64,000 nt of DNA, taken from contig NBAY01000031.1 in NCBI GenBank assembly GCA_002794775.1, forward strand, positions 124,001-188,000, given 5' to 3'. The stretch's first letter is position 1; every line of letters starts with the position of its first letter. This DNA is from Porodaedalea pini (lineage: Eukaryota > Basidiomycota > Agaricomycetes > Hymenochaetales > Hymenochaetaceae). The notes beneath the pieces are model-generated. The model did not search any database and had not been told where the DNA came from. It saw only the letters and a list, made by a program, of their open reading frames with translations. Positions 1 to 12,140 of the stretch are shown in pieces. A program made the position numbers and the translations under genes.

Positions 1-645
1 ACACCAAAATGCCATGCAGAAACTGGATAGCTGGAAGCACACCCAAGACATCATTGCCGACCAATTCTTCCAGCAATTTGACATTTACCATTGAGCAGCA
101 GGATATAGCAAGAATCCCATGAACAACAACACCCTCATCCACAAGCTAAAGAATGCGTTGGACAAAGAATTATATACCAAATCTAAATGAGCAATACAGT
201 CCTGACCATATACAAAGGCTGGCAAGAAAAAGCCATTTGGTTTGACAATGTAAGATGCTAGATGAGGGCAATCAAACAAATGCGTGCTGCCCCACCCTGA
301 CCTCAGGCACCCCCACCTAAACCCACTCAAAAATTTGCACCTAGAATCTCTGAAAGGTGTGATGCCACTGGGGTCACATATAGAGGCATGGGGAAGCCGA
401 TGGATATATCGCTCAAAGAGCTAAAGCAATCAGGTGCCTGCTACTACTGTGGAGAGCAGGGACACCTAAAGAGGGATTGCCTGAAGCAGAAGAAGGTGAT
501 AAGGGCTGTGTTGATGAGGATAGAACCACAAGAGAGAAAAGTCTGGGCAGACAAGACCATGATGCTCAAGGAGTCAAACTTTGTGGAGGAAGAAGAGGAG
601 GTGCTCTTTGAGCAGGAGTTGGATTTTGTGAAGCCCCAGCAGTAA
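1..645 (+). pseudogene. gag remnant with zinc knuckle
   Basis: This is the C-terminal half of Gag, matching residues from roughly 145 onward of the intact Gag at 21125-22210. The capsid-like part contains several stops. From 388 a frame is open to a TAA at 643-645. It carries a CCHC zinc knuckle at about 439-480 (CYYCGEQGHLKRDC), the RNA-binding motif of retroelement nucleocapsid, followed by an acidic Glu-rich tail. It cannot make functional Gag. Confidence 0.9.
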
Positions 646-3600
646 ACATGGCACTGACTGGGATAAGTTCAGTTTTGGTTTTTCAAATGGCCATTTTTGA
701 TAATTCTATGGACTCTGTAGATAATTTAGATAAAACACAAAAAAATATTTAAAAAAATGTCACTTGCAAAAATATTCCTTCTGTTCCTGTACCAGTAGTT
801 AGTAGTATAGATATGCCTACATGTAACAACATTTCTGTCTCATCATCTTATTCTATTCCTGCATCTGAAAATCATGTAAAATCTCCTTCTGAATCTTTTA
901 ATTCTATTTCTTCCTTGGCCGGAACTGAACCGAAATCCGTGAAAAATGAAAACTCATCAAAACAAGCTGAGAGGAAGTCCCAGAGAGATCATCCTGTCCC
1001 CTTTACTGCACCATGGGTTGTACAGCATCTCAAAGAGGATAAACTCAAAAGTGCTTTAACGACTCTCTGAGTGTAGATGAAACAGCAGAGACATACTGAA
1101 GCAAATGAAGAGATGGTGCATCAAATCATTGTGCTAGAAGAATCAGATGCTGTGGCAGCTGTTAGGGACCTGAGGGGTCCAAAATGGTTTATAAGAGAGT
1201 CTTGGAGGCAACAGCTCATGGTACCAATTCTCCTCCAAACAACCAACACCGGTAATCAGTTCAAGATGGATGCACTACTGGACAGTGGCTGCACTGGCTC
1301 ATGTATCAACTGATCCTTTATTGAAAAGCATCAGATCAGGACAAAAAAGACACCTATCCTGATCTGAGTCTATAATGCTGATGGCATGCTCAATAAGGAC
1401 AGTTCAATCACAGAATTTATGGAAATGTGCATGATGATTAAGGATCATTCAGAGCACATTCACTTTGCAGTCACGGATCTAGGGAAAACAGATGTATTCA
1501 TTGGACATGAATGGTTGAAGCTGCACAATCCCAACATCGACTGGCAAAAGTCTACAATTGAATTTGATCAATGCCCCAATGTATGCAGCTATATCTGTAG
1601 TCTAGAGGAAATTGATGCAGACCTCAATGAAAACCTTGATCTGGTGGAACTTGAAGATGATGATCAGCTCTTTCTCTTCAATTGGGACAGGTATATTAAG
1701 TCCGATCTGAGGAAAGTGCTGAAGGTCAGGCAACAGGCACTAGAGGAGGTCCCAGACTATGTAAATGAGTTTGCAGACATCTTCAGTGAACAGGAATTTG
1801 ACCAGTTACCAGAGAGATGCCCTTGGGATCACACTATTGAACTCAAACCAGGTTCAAAGCTCTCTGACTATAAGATCTACCCACTCAGTCCATCAGAACA
1901 GGTGGCACTTGACGAATTTCTCACCGAAAACCTGAGAACTGGCCATATTTGTAACTCTCAATCTGAGATGGCATCCCCTTTCTTCTTCATCAAAAAGAAG
2001 GATGGCAAGCTTCACCCTATACAGGATTATCACAGGCTCAATGAGATGATGATTAAGAACAAATACCCATTACCCTTGATCCAAGAGCTCATCGACAAGA
2101 CAAAGTAGGTGAAATTCTTTATGAAGCTTGACATACACTGGGGTTACAATAACATTTGGATTTGAGAGGGTGATGAGCATAAAGCTGCCTTCAGGACAAA
2201 CCGCGGTCTATTCAAACCAATGGTCATGTTCTTTGGTCTCACAAACTCACTGGCAACCTTCCAAGGATTTGTGAACGAGATCTTCTGAGAACTCGTCAAT
2301 GATGGACACATCATAGTCTATATAGATGACATCCTGATCTTCACACGAACTCGCGAACATCATGACAAACTCGTCCGACAAGTCCTGGAAGTGTTGTGAG
2401 CAAATAGGCTGTTCTTAAAGCCAGAAAAGTGCAGTTTTGCTCAAGAGACTGTGAACTATCTTGGGCATATCCTCAGCAATGGAATGATTTGCATAGATCC
2501 AGCCAAAGTGGCAGGCATAAAAGATTGGCCAGTCCCTAAGAACAAAAAAGAACTACAGTCTTTCCTCAGGTTCTGTAACTACTACTGCTGCTTCATCCTA
2601 GCATTCAGTCACTATGCAAAGCCCCTGACAGTGTTGACCAAAGATGTAGAGTAGAAGTGGGAGATGGTGCAACAAGAGGCCTTTGAATGTCTGAAGCAGA
2701 AGCTCTGTGAGGAACCCATACTTGCAGTACCTACTGATGATGGTCAATTTTGGGTGGAGGCCGATTCATCACATTTTGCCAATGGTGCCATTCTGTCCCA
2801 ACTCATTGATGGAAAATGACATCCAATTGCATACTGATCACAAGTGCTTAGCCAAGCAGAGCATAATTATGAAATCTATGACAAAGAGATGTTCACGATC
2901 ATGTGTGCACTGGATGACTAGTAATAATATCTTCTGGGAGCAATGCAAACTTTCAAAATCTGGTTGGATCACCTCAACCTCTAGTATTTCCAAAAACCCC
3001 AGAAGATTAACCACTGACAAGTGAGATGGCTACAGGAGTTAGCAAACTACGACTTCCAACTGTTCCATAAACTGGGTGCCCTGATGACCAAGGCTGACCT
3101 CCTCTCGAGATGAGCAGACCATGAGAGGGGGGAGAACAACAATATTGACATTATTTTGCTCAAACTGGACCTATTCGTAAATGAAACACTGCTAGAAGCA
3201 CTAGATGCAGACTTCATTAAATGAATTAAGAGGGTACAAAACAACAGGGATAGAGCAGTTGTGAAGGCATTAGAAAGAAAGGAATGAGAGTGGGATGAGG
3301 AAGAAGAGGGGTTGTTGATGTGGAAAGGCAGGATCTATGTGCTGAAAGACCATAAACTCTGTGAAGACATCATCTAAAACCATCATGACAGCACACTCAC
3401 AGGATACCCAGAATGCTATAAGATCCACGAGTTGATCACACATAACTACTGGTGGCCAGGAATCCAGTGAGATGTTTGAATGTATGTCGAAGGATGTGAT
3501 GCATGCCAATGTACTAAGGCACACCAAGCAAAACCACATAATCCCCTGAATCTGAATGAGATCCTAAAAGGTCCTTGGGAAATCATCACGGCAGACCTGA

Positions 3601-4770
3601 TTGGTGAACTCCCCAAGTCCAATGGGCATAACGTGATTTGTATCTTTGTCAACAGGTTCAGTAAACAGGTGCATGTAATCCCTACCTCTGTGAGCGTAAC
3701 GTCAGAAGGAATGGCAAGGCTCTACTTGGATCATGTCTTCAGGCTACATGGCATACCATGTAAGTTTATTCATGACAGAGGATCACAGTTTGAGTCCAAA
3801 TTCATGAATGAGCTATACCAGTTATTGGGCATTGAGGGAAACCCATCAACAGCATATCACCCACAGATGGATAGTTAGACAGAATGGATAAACCAAGAGA
3901 TTGAACAGTACCTTCATCTTTTTGTTAACCACCATCAGTTGGACTGGACAGGATGGCTTGCACTAGCGGAATTTATGTACAATGACAAGGAACAGATGTC
4001 GACAAGAGCATCCCCCTTCTTTTTCAACCATGGGAGATATCTGTACAAGGGCATGAATCCTAGATGCAAATTGACCAATGAGTCTGCCAAGCAGTTTGCC
4101 GACTGAATGGCCAAGATCAGAGAGGAGGCTGAATTGGCATTGAAGCATGTGGCTGAAACCATGAAGTACTTCTACAACAGGACAAAGGGAGAATCCATTG
4201 AGTATAAACTGGGGGATAAGGTCATGCTTGAAGGGACTCACTTAAAGACAGATCATCCTATGAAGAAGCTGGGAGACAAATGCTATAGGCCTTTTGTCAT
4301 TGAAAAGAAAATCGGCATGTCAGCATACAAGCTTAACCTTTTACATATATGGAAGAAAGTCTATCTGGTTTTCAATGAAGTGCTCCTCTCCCTATACAAC
4401 AAGCTGCAGTATACATCACAAAAGTGAGATCCTCTACCTCCACCTGAGATCATTGATGATGTGTCAGAGTACAAGGTAGAAAAGGTTGTCAACTCCAAGC
4501 TAGTGCAAGGGAAGCTCAAATACCTCATATACTGGAAAGGATACCCAAACGAAGAATGCACCTGGGAGCCACTTGAGAATTTAATGAACTCTCAAAAGGC
4601 CATTGACAAATTTCATAAGTCGACTCCCAGTGCTCCTTGTATCCTCAACACCTTAGAAATGTTGCAGCTAAAGTTCTGACCCATATTTGAGATGACAGAG
4701 CCTGAGAGACAGGAAGGAGTGGCACAGTGGTAGGCCAGTAAGTTCCAGTGTAGGGAACATGGGCAATTGG
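646..4770 (+). pseudogene. pol remnant (protease, RT, RNase H, integrase, chromodomain)
   Basis: Fragments in the same order as the intact Pol are visible. They are a retroviral-type aspartic protease motif LLDSGCTGSC near 1275, RT pieces at 1800-2650 with the catalytic box read as Y-I-D-D near 2320, RNase H pieces at 2740-2960, an integrase zinc-binding and DDE region at 3380-3960, and a C-terminal chromodomain at 4460-4620 (WKGYPNE). At least a dozen in-frame stops break it. Met-to-Ile in the YMDD box and many Arg-to-Cys or Arg-to-His changes fit C:G to T:A decay. It is non-functional. Confidence 0.92.
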
Positions 4771-4796
4771 GACACTCGCCTTGAAGGAGAGGGTCA

Positions 4797-5240
4797 TGTC
4801 ATAGACGATCTAATTATTTTCATTTTTATTATCATTCCCTGTTATCTTATCTTATCATATCTTATCCATTCATTACTAATCATACTTATTTCAGTTTACT
4901 CATATCCATTATGTCCTTTTCCTACACTCTCATCACTCACTGACTGATCCTATGATACTATTGTTCTATGAAGTTCTATGATGTTCTTTCATCTATCCTT
5001 ATGTAGTAGCTAATTCCCTGGTCTGTGCACAGCCTCTGAAGGGTATATAAGTAATTAGTTCTCCTGTACTTATCCCTTAGTTTTGACCTGATCAATTCTA
5101 CCTGGCTACGTCTAGAAGCTGTCCCTTATCCTTGCACTGTGTCAGCTCCTCTGGCTCACCACTCTCTCTCTTCTCCCTTCCTCTGACTGAGTTCTGTGCA
5201 ACCTGGTTACCTCTTGCATATCTGTAGTCCATCACTGATA
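4797..5240 (+). repeat. 3' LTR of decayed chromovirus
   Basis: The LTR begins TGTCAT directly after a polypurine tract (GAAGGAGAGGGTCA, about 4783-4796) and ends ...CACTGATA. The intact family ends in TGACA, so one transition has altered the terminus. A TATA box (TATATAA, 5044-5050) and the downstream TTTTGACCT correspond to TATATAAG and TTTCGACCT of the intact LTR. Only this LTR is in the window. Confidence 0.9.
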
Positions 5241-5399
5241 GTATGATAAAAGTTAGTTATAAAAATGAAATTGTCATTAAGCTCTTACCTGTGAAACTGG
5301 AGAGTCATACCAAAACTTATAAACATAGCAAGCTTCCCTCTTGCCTTTGAGTGATGTCCATTACTAGGCTGAAGGGCTTTCCTCTCAAGTACTTTAGTT
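5241..5399. other. Spacer between LTR and KDZ relic
   Basis: This is a short AT-rich stretch. No gene or recognisable element is seen. Confidence 0.5.
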
Positions 5400-8000
5400 T
5401 GCAAAGGATCTAGAAGTAATGATCACATGTAGAATTAGCAAAGTATTTCAGAAGCACAAGCATGAGTTCTGCTATTGATGAGAGGCTAAGCTTGATATCC
5501 ACCTGTCCTTGCAATGAATGGGTAAGTAGACTTACAAGAGAGCTTAGGTTGATAGACACTATCCCATTCACCTTTCTCATCTTTGTAAGGTGCCATATCC
5601 ATGCCCTCCCACTTCTTAACAAGGTTTTCACCATAGATGCACTGCATACTTGCATCTGAAGAATCAAAGTCAAGCTTAAGTCTTTCATATGTTTCTAGTG
5701 CTTTTGAGTAGTGCTTAGTGAGCATCCGTGCTATATTGAGTATATTGAATATAGATATATTCTTCTATAATATAAAAACTGCACAAGATGTACCCATAAA
5801 CTCTATCTTGGTCCAATTCCATGCACCAATAATATCATCTAGCGTATCACAATGATGGCCCGGTCCCATTTGCTTTGTACTCCCAGCAACTTGATTCGCT
5901 TCTGACCACTAATGCTCGACTTCCTCGCCATCAGTATGTCTGACTCCATTAGTGTAGTTGAATGAGAAGCCATACTGGCATGACTCAATGTGTCCAAAAA
6001 GATGTAACTTGTCGACAAGAATTTTCATCTCACGAATCATATCAACAGCCTCAGGGAAGCATTCTTCAAAGTGCTTCACCAGCTTAACAGAGTATTGACA
6101 ACCAATATTGTATGAGAGAATGAATTGTCTGATATAATCCTTGCCTTTTAGTGTGCCTGCAAGTGCATAGTCTATGTTGATATGTCTAAGGCAAGTTTAA
6201 TACATTTTCTGCAGGAATGCGGTAGTCATATCAACTCACCTTTTGCCATGTTGCAGATTCACCACTCCTTCAGGCTCACCAAGCCCATGCCTACATAGAA
6301 TCATGACAAGGCTACTCACATTTTTCCCACAATGCTTCAGCATGTTTGCATTTTCAATAGCTTGGAACCTTGAGCATATAGATTTTTATTATTCTATAAA
6401 AATAGAATCTTCAATTAATTAATCTATGCATACCTCTTCTGTTACTGCATTATGCCTTTTTATATGTACCTCAAGTTCTTCTTGTTTCCTGACATATTCA
6501 TGGCCATCCCACATTGCCCTCTCATGTAGATTATTTCTCTTGCTCAATCCAATAAGATGAAAGTTTGCATCCACTGATATATTCTTCTGATTTTTGTAGC
6601 TTCTCATAACAATAAGAACAAGCATCATCCAAATAAATTTGTGCCACTTACTGTGAGCTAAGTTCATGATCATTATTGAAGCCTGGAAGGGGACATGCAA
6701 GACAGACAACTACAAATGATCCATGCAGGTGAGAGAGCAAAGTATTGTCAACTTTGTGAAGCTGACTGCTCCTTTGCTCGGCAAGTAGAAATTGCCAATA
6801 ATGTGCAATACAAATGAATTGTTGGCTAGGTACCTAATGTTAAATGTTATTCTAAGATCAAAGCACACAAGTAATGTATATACCTTTACTTCTGAAGGCA
6901 GAAAGTTGTTGGTTTTCTTTTGGAGGCTGATCATATAGTCATATGCAGATTTCTTTGACACAGTTGTATGGGTATGAAAGTCTCGAAGGGCATTAAATGT
7001 GAATGCTACTTTAGGATGCTTTACAGACACAGGAAATAGACCATAACTTATTAACTGTAGCACACCCTCATCTCTTTCCACACATGTGCAGTATACAACT
7101 CAGCATTTGTGAATGCCATTTACATCTCCTACTGAAAGATCATAGCCACCAGACATCATTGACAGGCATTCGTGGCTACAGTGACCCAAGAAAACCTTGA
7201 GACCTAGTACAGAGAGATCTAAGCACTTGAAGTATGTGCCAGTCGATACCTCTGCCCAATAGAAAGGACAATAGACATGACAGTTTAATAAACATGCATT
7301 GCAGATGACATCAGCACACGCACAATCAATACAGCAGTATAAACACATCTTGGATGGCCTGTTACACCCACAGGCAGTTCCTACCTTAGGATCATACTCC
7401 ATATTTATAATAATGTCTTGAATCTTGCATTTATAGTCCGCAAAGCCCATGAGCAGATTTTCTGCAGATTGCGGCTGGTCATTTATCAGTAGGCATCCCA
7501 TAAAGATAGGCTCTTTGCTCACCATGAACTCTGAGTCCTCATCTTCTCCATCTTTTTGAATTTCATTATCATCCCATTCTGATTTCTCCACCTCAACTAG
7601 AATCAGCTGAATGTTACTAAATTGTATGAATGAAGGCTACTCACTGCTATTGTCTCTTTGGCAGATGCCACCTGTTGCTCTTGTTTAACTGTGTTCCATA
7701 TCTCAGGCTTGTTCTGTCTCGAAGCTGATCAGTCTTCTGATCAATAAAATAACTGCTTGACTTGCCTGATTTATGCATTTGCATCCTGTGGGGACAGAGA
7801 TGCATGAACTTGCTGATGGGCTACTGATAGACTCATCATCTTTGCTGTTGCTAGTATAGCTGCTGTCACTGCTGTCAGTATCATGCTCATGGATGGTAAG
7901 CAGGTCAATTTGTGGCAGGCAAATTGGAGGCATAGCGAGAGTACAATAGTAAAGAATGAACACTGATGGTCAGATGAAATACCTTGTAGCTATTGTTTTT
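5400..8000 (-). pseudogene. KDZ-superfamily (CxC2) transposase relic
   Basis: Read on the minus strand, this shows the conserved order of a KDZ (Kyakuja-Dileera-Zisupton) DNA transposase. There is an acidic Ser-rich N-terminus (about 7960-7750). Next is a CxC2 Cys cluster (7370-7150: CLYCCIDCACADVICNAC, then WAEVSTGTYFK and LGLKVFLGHCSHEC). A stretch LFPVSVKHPKVAFTFNALRDF follows near 7030, then CLACPLPG near 6700, a VDANFHL block near 6560, and a C-terminal domain at 6200-5500 with SYNIGCQY, GFSFNYTNGVRHTDGEEVEH and GAWNW. Stops and frame breaks occur throughout. The acidic residue usually found in the SYDIACQ block reads as Asn here. It is inactive. Family assignment rests on motif memory only; element ends were not found. 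Confidence 0.82.
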
Positions 8001-8149
8001 CTCTGCTGCGATCATGCCAGGGCCATGACATCAAATATATTAACAATAAGTTACAATGCTTTTCTAAGGGGCGTGTATTGAGAATGGAATGCTGAATTGT
8101 GTTGCTTAGCAAGATGTTCAGTGTAAAAATTATTGAATTACTTATCCTT

Positions 8150-9775
8150 CATTCTTAAAGCAGTTCAACCATTGTGACATTTGAGCTAAGCTCATCCTAA
8201 AGCCTTTTTTTGTCCCCAGAATGCAGACAGTAACTTTCTTTGGTCCATCTCTTGCTCGGGGCAGTGCAATGACTTAGAGAATTCTACCAATGTCTACTTC
8301 AAGGAGGGCTCTGATCTGTATAACAAACTCGCCTTTCCTTGTGGGCGGATGAGTAGTCAAGTCAGACACATGCAAAAGCAAAGACAAAATGCCATGACCA
8401 GTGTCCACATCAACATTGACACAACATTGATTGTACAATGATGTGCAGTCTGCATGATTGCCAATTGAGGCACTGACAACAACTGTCCCGCATCTATCCT
8501 TTGACCATTCTTTGATGTGAAGCTTGTGTGTAGAAAATCTCGCCTGGATGGCAGGTGAGAATATACATATTCCTGGTCCCAAAAAATCTTCAGGTTCATC
8601 AGTACAAGCTTTCAATAATTCCATTTACTTCTTACCCAAAACAGGTAGTAATGCTTCTGAGTTGTCCATTTCATCAGGCTGTACAGCCCAGGCATCAGAG
8701 CTCAAAGAGGTCAACAGAGGTGGTGGAGTCGGTGATCGTGGAAATTGCATGCTGATTTGTTTCTCCTTAAAGTGCTCCATATACTCTTTTTGCTCTGTAA
8801 TGGTTAATGGATACTGCAGATCCAAGCATGCAATATGATCCCTGGTCCAATGTGTGGTGAATCAGTGAGAAAATTCAGTGTAAGCAGCAAAGATGTACAT
8901 GGAGACCAGATTCTTTAGTGAGAGCATCTCAACTTTGTTATTGTTACCATATGAGACTTGTGCAGTCTTCATGGTCTCATCGACACTCAAGACATAGCCA
9001 CAAAACCCTTTCACGTACTTTGCCTTTCCATCAAGCCCCCAGATCAGCACATACACACCAATATAAGGGTTGCACACCTCTCGTTCATATGCAAGGAGGT
9101 CCCTTATCTTATTCTTCACTGTGTCATCATGCAAGCATTCCTCAATGGAGTGCAAGGGAAGTTCAAGCTTAGCAGAGAAAATAGTCAGTTTCACAATTGT
9201 GACACAATTACAAGTCGTACTGTTTGTTTTATGTGATCAAACACACACACTCACACGACTTCAGAATTGACCTGTAAGACAAACCCCCTATGACCTTTGA
9301 ATTGTCCATCCTTTACAATGATGCTAGTGCCATAAGCCAAAGGGTGAATCCTGGCTTTGCACAAAATTGTACTGTTGATCGCATCAGTAGTTTGAACCCA
9401 AGTCAATCAAATATTCAGTGTTTAAGAAATATTCATATCATTCCAAAATTGTAATTAATATAGATAATGCATACCAGATCCTCGTATTCATTTAAAAAAT
9501 AACAATATCCTTTTTTTTTGATCATCACAATGAAGCCTGACAATCCTGAACATGGGCCTGCTTTCATGGTGACATTGTCACCAGTATTGAATAGTCAATG
9601 AATAGATTTCTGAGAAACAGTAATGTCCTGCAATACAGGTTCTGAATCCTGAAGATCCTGAACTTTTCCACAAGAAGTCAGAAACTCAAGCCCAGTGTTC
9701 TTGATCTCCTTGTTTGACAAGCCAACCAAAAGACTGTCTATGTGGCAGACATGTTTGAGTACAACTGACTCATCA
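8150..9775 (-). pseudogene. Spt5-like KOW protein relic, C-terminal part
   Basis: Minus-strand reading gives successive KOW-like modules. The first is WLFNTGDNVTMKAGPCSGLSG near 9600-9530, the second TSIIVKDGQFKGHRGFVLQV near 9340-9270, and the third GLDGKAKYVKGFCGYVLSV near 9040-8960. A Pro/Ser-rich linker (8740-8640, with SDAWAV) and a C-terminal domain (8620-8150) follow. KOW motifs are hallmarks of Spt5/NusG transcription elongation factors; in true Spt5 they contact RNA polymerase. The exons are separated by short AT-rich gaps with stops. The N-terminal half lies at 13560-14770, beyond an inserted element. Genuine Spt5 is a single-copy gene, so this is more likely a mobile-element-associated or duplicated Spt5-like gene. 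Assignment is by motif reading, unverified. Confidence 0.65.
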
Positions 9776-10295
9776 TTACTGCCCTTTTCAGAAGTATTGT
9801 CACATGTCAAATTCATGTGGTTTTGATGCGTCTTGTGGCATAACTGCAGAAATTCGAGTAAATGATGATTTACTGTGTCAATTCCTCACAATACATGTTC
9901 ATTAAGCACTCAAAAAAATGTACTTGCTCATCCGATTCCAAATCTGTAAAAATATCTGAGGTTAGATGAATTTGTTTGTCAAAATAAGTCAAACAATGTC
10001 GACCAGCCCTGTTTCAACACCTCACCCTCACTATATGCAAAAATCATACCCCTTTCCTCTCATCCCGTAATTTTTTTTTCTCCACCTGTAAATTAGGTTT
10101 ACATGTATGGCAATCCCATGCATAAGTTTGGTGTCATTCTGTGCACTATTCGTGGTGTAATGGGGATGTTTCTGTTCTTCGGACACCTGCTCTCACCCAG
10201 GTTTGGACAGTCCATTTCATACAGCTCTGCCAATTTGACAGGTAAAAATACAAAACTTCTTGCATTACATAGACAATCCTATCTACTACAGCCTG
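9776..10295 (+). repeat. Left terminal inverted repeat of element 1
   Basis: This is the 520 bp arm whose reverse complement is 13040-13559. Base-by-base reading finds a single difference near the inner end. It includes short poly-A/T runs and an open 66-codon frame (10103-10303) that merely recurs in the other arm. Confidence 0.9.
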
Positions 10296-10309
10296 ATATA
10301 TAGTGTGGT

Positions 10310-12140
10310 GTGAATAAAGACTTATTCATGAATTTCCTTTTTTTTCTTCTTTTAAAATTCACGGAATGTAGAGCTGAGTCGGGAATAAAGGAGAGCATTA
10401 GTGCAAATGCTGGCATGTCCCACGTGCCCTCGTCATCCTCGTATTCACATGCATTGGATGTCACCCAGCAAAACTCGTACCCACTGAAATCGAGCACAAA
10501 AGCGACACTCACCCCATCCAAATCGCACCTGCGCACTGAGCCCCGCCCGGCCTCGGCACCGCAAATGAGATGCTGTGGGTGGTGCACAGTATACTGCGTA
10601 TCCAGAGGCACAGATGCCAGGCCAGAAATCCAACAGCAGCAGCAGCCATGCTGCAATGCATCATTGCCCACCATCTCGTGCATACAGCGGGCGGGTGAGC
10701 GTACCTGTCGAATCCGCTGATTGCTACTCTTCTGCCTCGGCCTCGGCCATGCAGATGATGGTGACAGCGAGCCACACACAGACACTCCCTGGGGCTGCAC
10801 ATTTCCAGCATGCAAGTGTGGTGACATCGGGCCTGGGGCATGCACAGGCTCAGGGGATGCAGTGTGTGAGGATGCTCCCTGCAGACGCACTTGCGACGGG
10901 GATGGCACAGACAGTGCAACCAATCCCGAGAAGAATGAGTGAATGGTATGATTATCAATATCCTGCAGACCACAACAACAACAATGTGGGACCGTGAGGC
11001 AAAGGGGAAAGTGAGTGCAAAGTCATGATCACAGTCCCATTGCTCTGCGCCTGCGGACAACTATGGTGAGCAGCAGGAGTGTGGCATCCACCAGGAGTCT
11101 GCAGTGCATTTTGTGCGTGAGTGGGGGAAAGAACAAGACGAGGCTTTAAGACATGCGTCAGTGCCTGACCAATGCATGGCCTGCCAGTGATGGCTATGGC
11201 AACAAGCTAGTACCAGAGTGCAAGTTTTGCAGGGTTTGGGATATCTGGGATCACGGAGGAGCCAGAGGACATGTGTCAGTATTATCAATCCCAGCAGCAA
11301 TCCCAACAATGGTGCCAACACCAGCATCAAAGTTCATACCAAGAACGGGAGCAGCCACCACCAGATGACTTGTCCTCATCAGAGTCATCGAGTAGCTCAA
11401 GTGCAAGTGCTGACAAGTTCGACAGGCCGCTCGACAGACATCGGAGTTTGCAAGACAGGGAGCAAAGACAGATTCAGATGCCACACCCAGTGCAGGTGCG
11501 CCACCTGCTCAAGCAGAGTGACACGCTTCACATCAATGACAGTGCTGGTGTGGGTATGGGGACGGCAACAGCGACGCAGGTGCAGGCGCAGGCACATTTG
11601 CCCTCACCCCGCAGCTTGCGCCAGTTGAGCCGCACCCCGTCTGTGCAGCCTTTGTATGAACAGGTGCACACTGAGTGTGAATGGGAGCGGACAAAGTCGC
11701 CAAATGGGCACCTAACGACTGGACAATCGTCGGCGTCAGCAGCAGCGGGAATGTATAGGTATGGCACGCCGCCTATCATGCTGACACACCAGGAATATGC
11801 ACTGTAGAGTTCCAACGAGCGGCCAACCACTGCAGATCCCTCTAGAGGCCATCCGTCACATGTTCCAACAAGTATTGATGCGTACCGGACTCAGAATGGT
11901 TTGCCTGACACATACCAGACACAGGACAATTTGCCTGACATCACATCAGTGGATCACTAGGAAGATCCCCCTGGCAATTCAGGACGTACCGGAAAGCTTA
12001 TATCATTGGAGTCAGTTGGGATGCATACCAGAGATCTGCCTGATGATGGGTGATGACTCACCGATTGGAGGATCTCAGTTCTGGTGGAGCTGCAATATGA
12101 CCAGATGATGGACCGATGCAAATGGGGAAGTAGTCGCATG
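10310..12140 (+). pseudogene. Captured Gln/Ser/Pro-rich gene fragment inside element 1
   Basis: The plus strand has coding-like, GC-richer sequence unlike the AT-rich surroundings. Pieces run 10310-10570, 10575-10997 (ending WYDYQYPADHNNNN) and 11271-11807 (Gln-rich, then a long Ser run). The frame continues past single stops to about 12140. The stops look like CAG-to-TAG and CGA-to-TGA changes, for example at 11805, 11957 and 12051-12056. A short repeated unit with NGLPDTYQTQ occurs near 11900. The composition is that of a low-complexity regulatory or scaffold protein, but I do not recognise it. It is most simply a host gene fragment picked up by the element and then mutated. Confidence 0.55.

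Larger units (their letters stand above)
1..5240 (+). mobile_element. Decayed Ty3/gypsy chromovirus, 5' end outside window
   Basis: This is a second copy of the family found intact at 16555-23486, in the opposite orientation. It holds the end of gag, all of pol in broken pieces, a polypurine tract and a 3' LTR. The frame is broken by many in-frame stops, mostly TGA where the intact copy has CGA. Most of the substitutions I checked against the intact copy are C-to-T or G-to-A at its CpG sites, with a few other changes and transversions. That is the pattern of methyl-cytosine decay or a RIP-like process. The 5' LTR and the first half of gag lie outside the window, so the target duplication cannot be checked here. 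Confidence 0.93.

Noticed and set aside
9776..9780. TTAA-type (piggyBac-like) target site for element 1
   Set aside because: The flanks read CATTAC and GTAAGG, so no TTAA is present; TA fits both elements and the restored frame.
10103..10303. 66-codon frame repeated at 13008-13232
   Set aside because: It recurs only because it lies in both arms of the inverted repeat; no homology or start context supports a gene.
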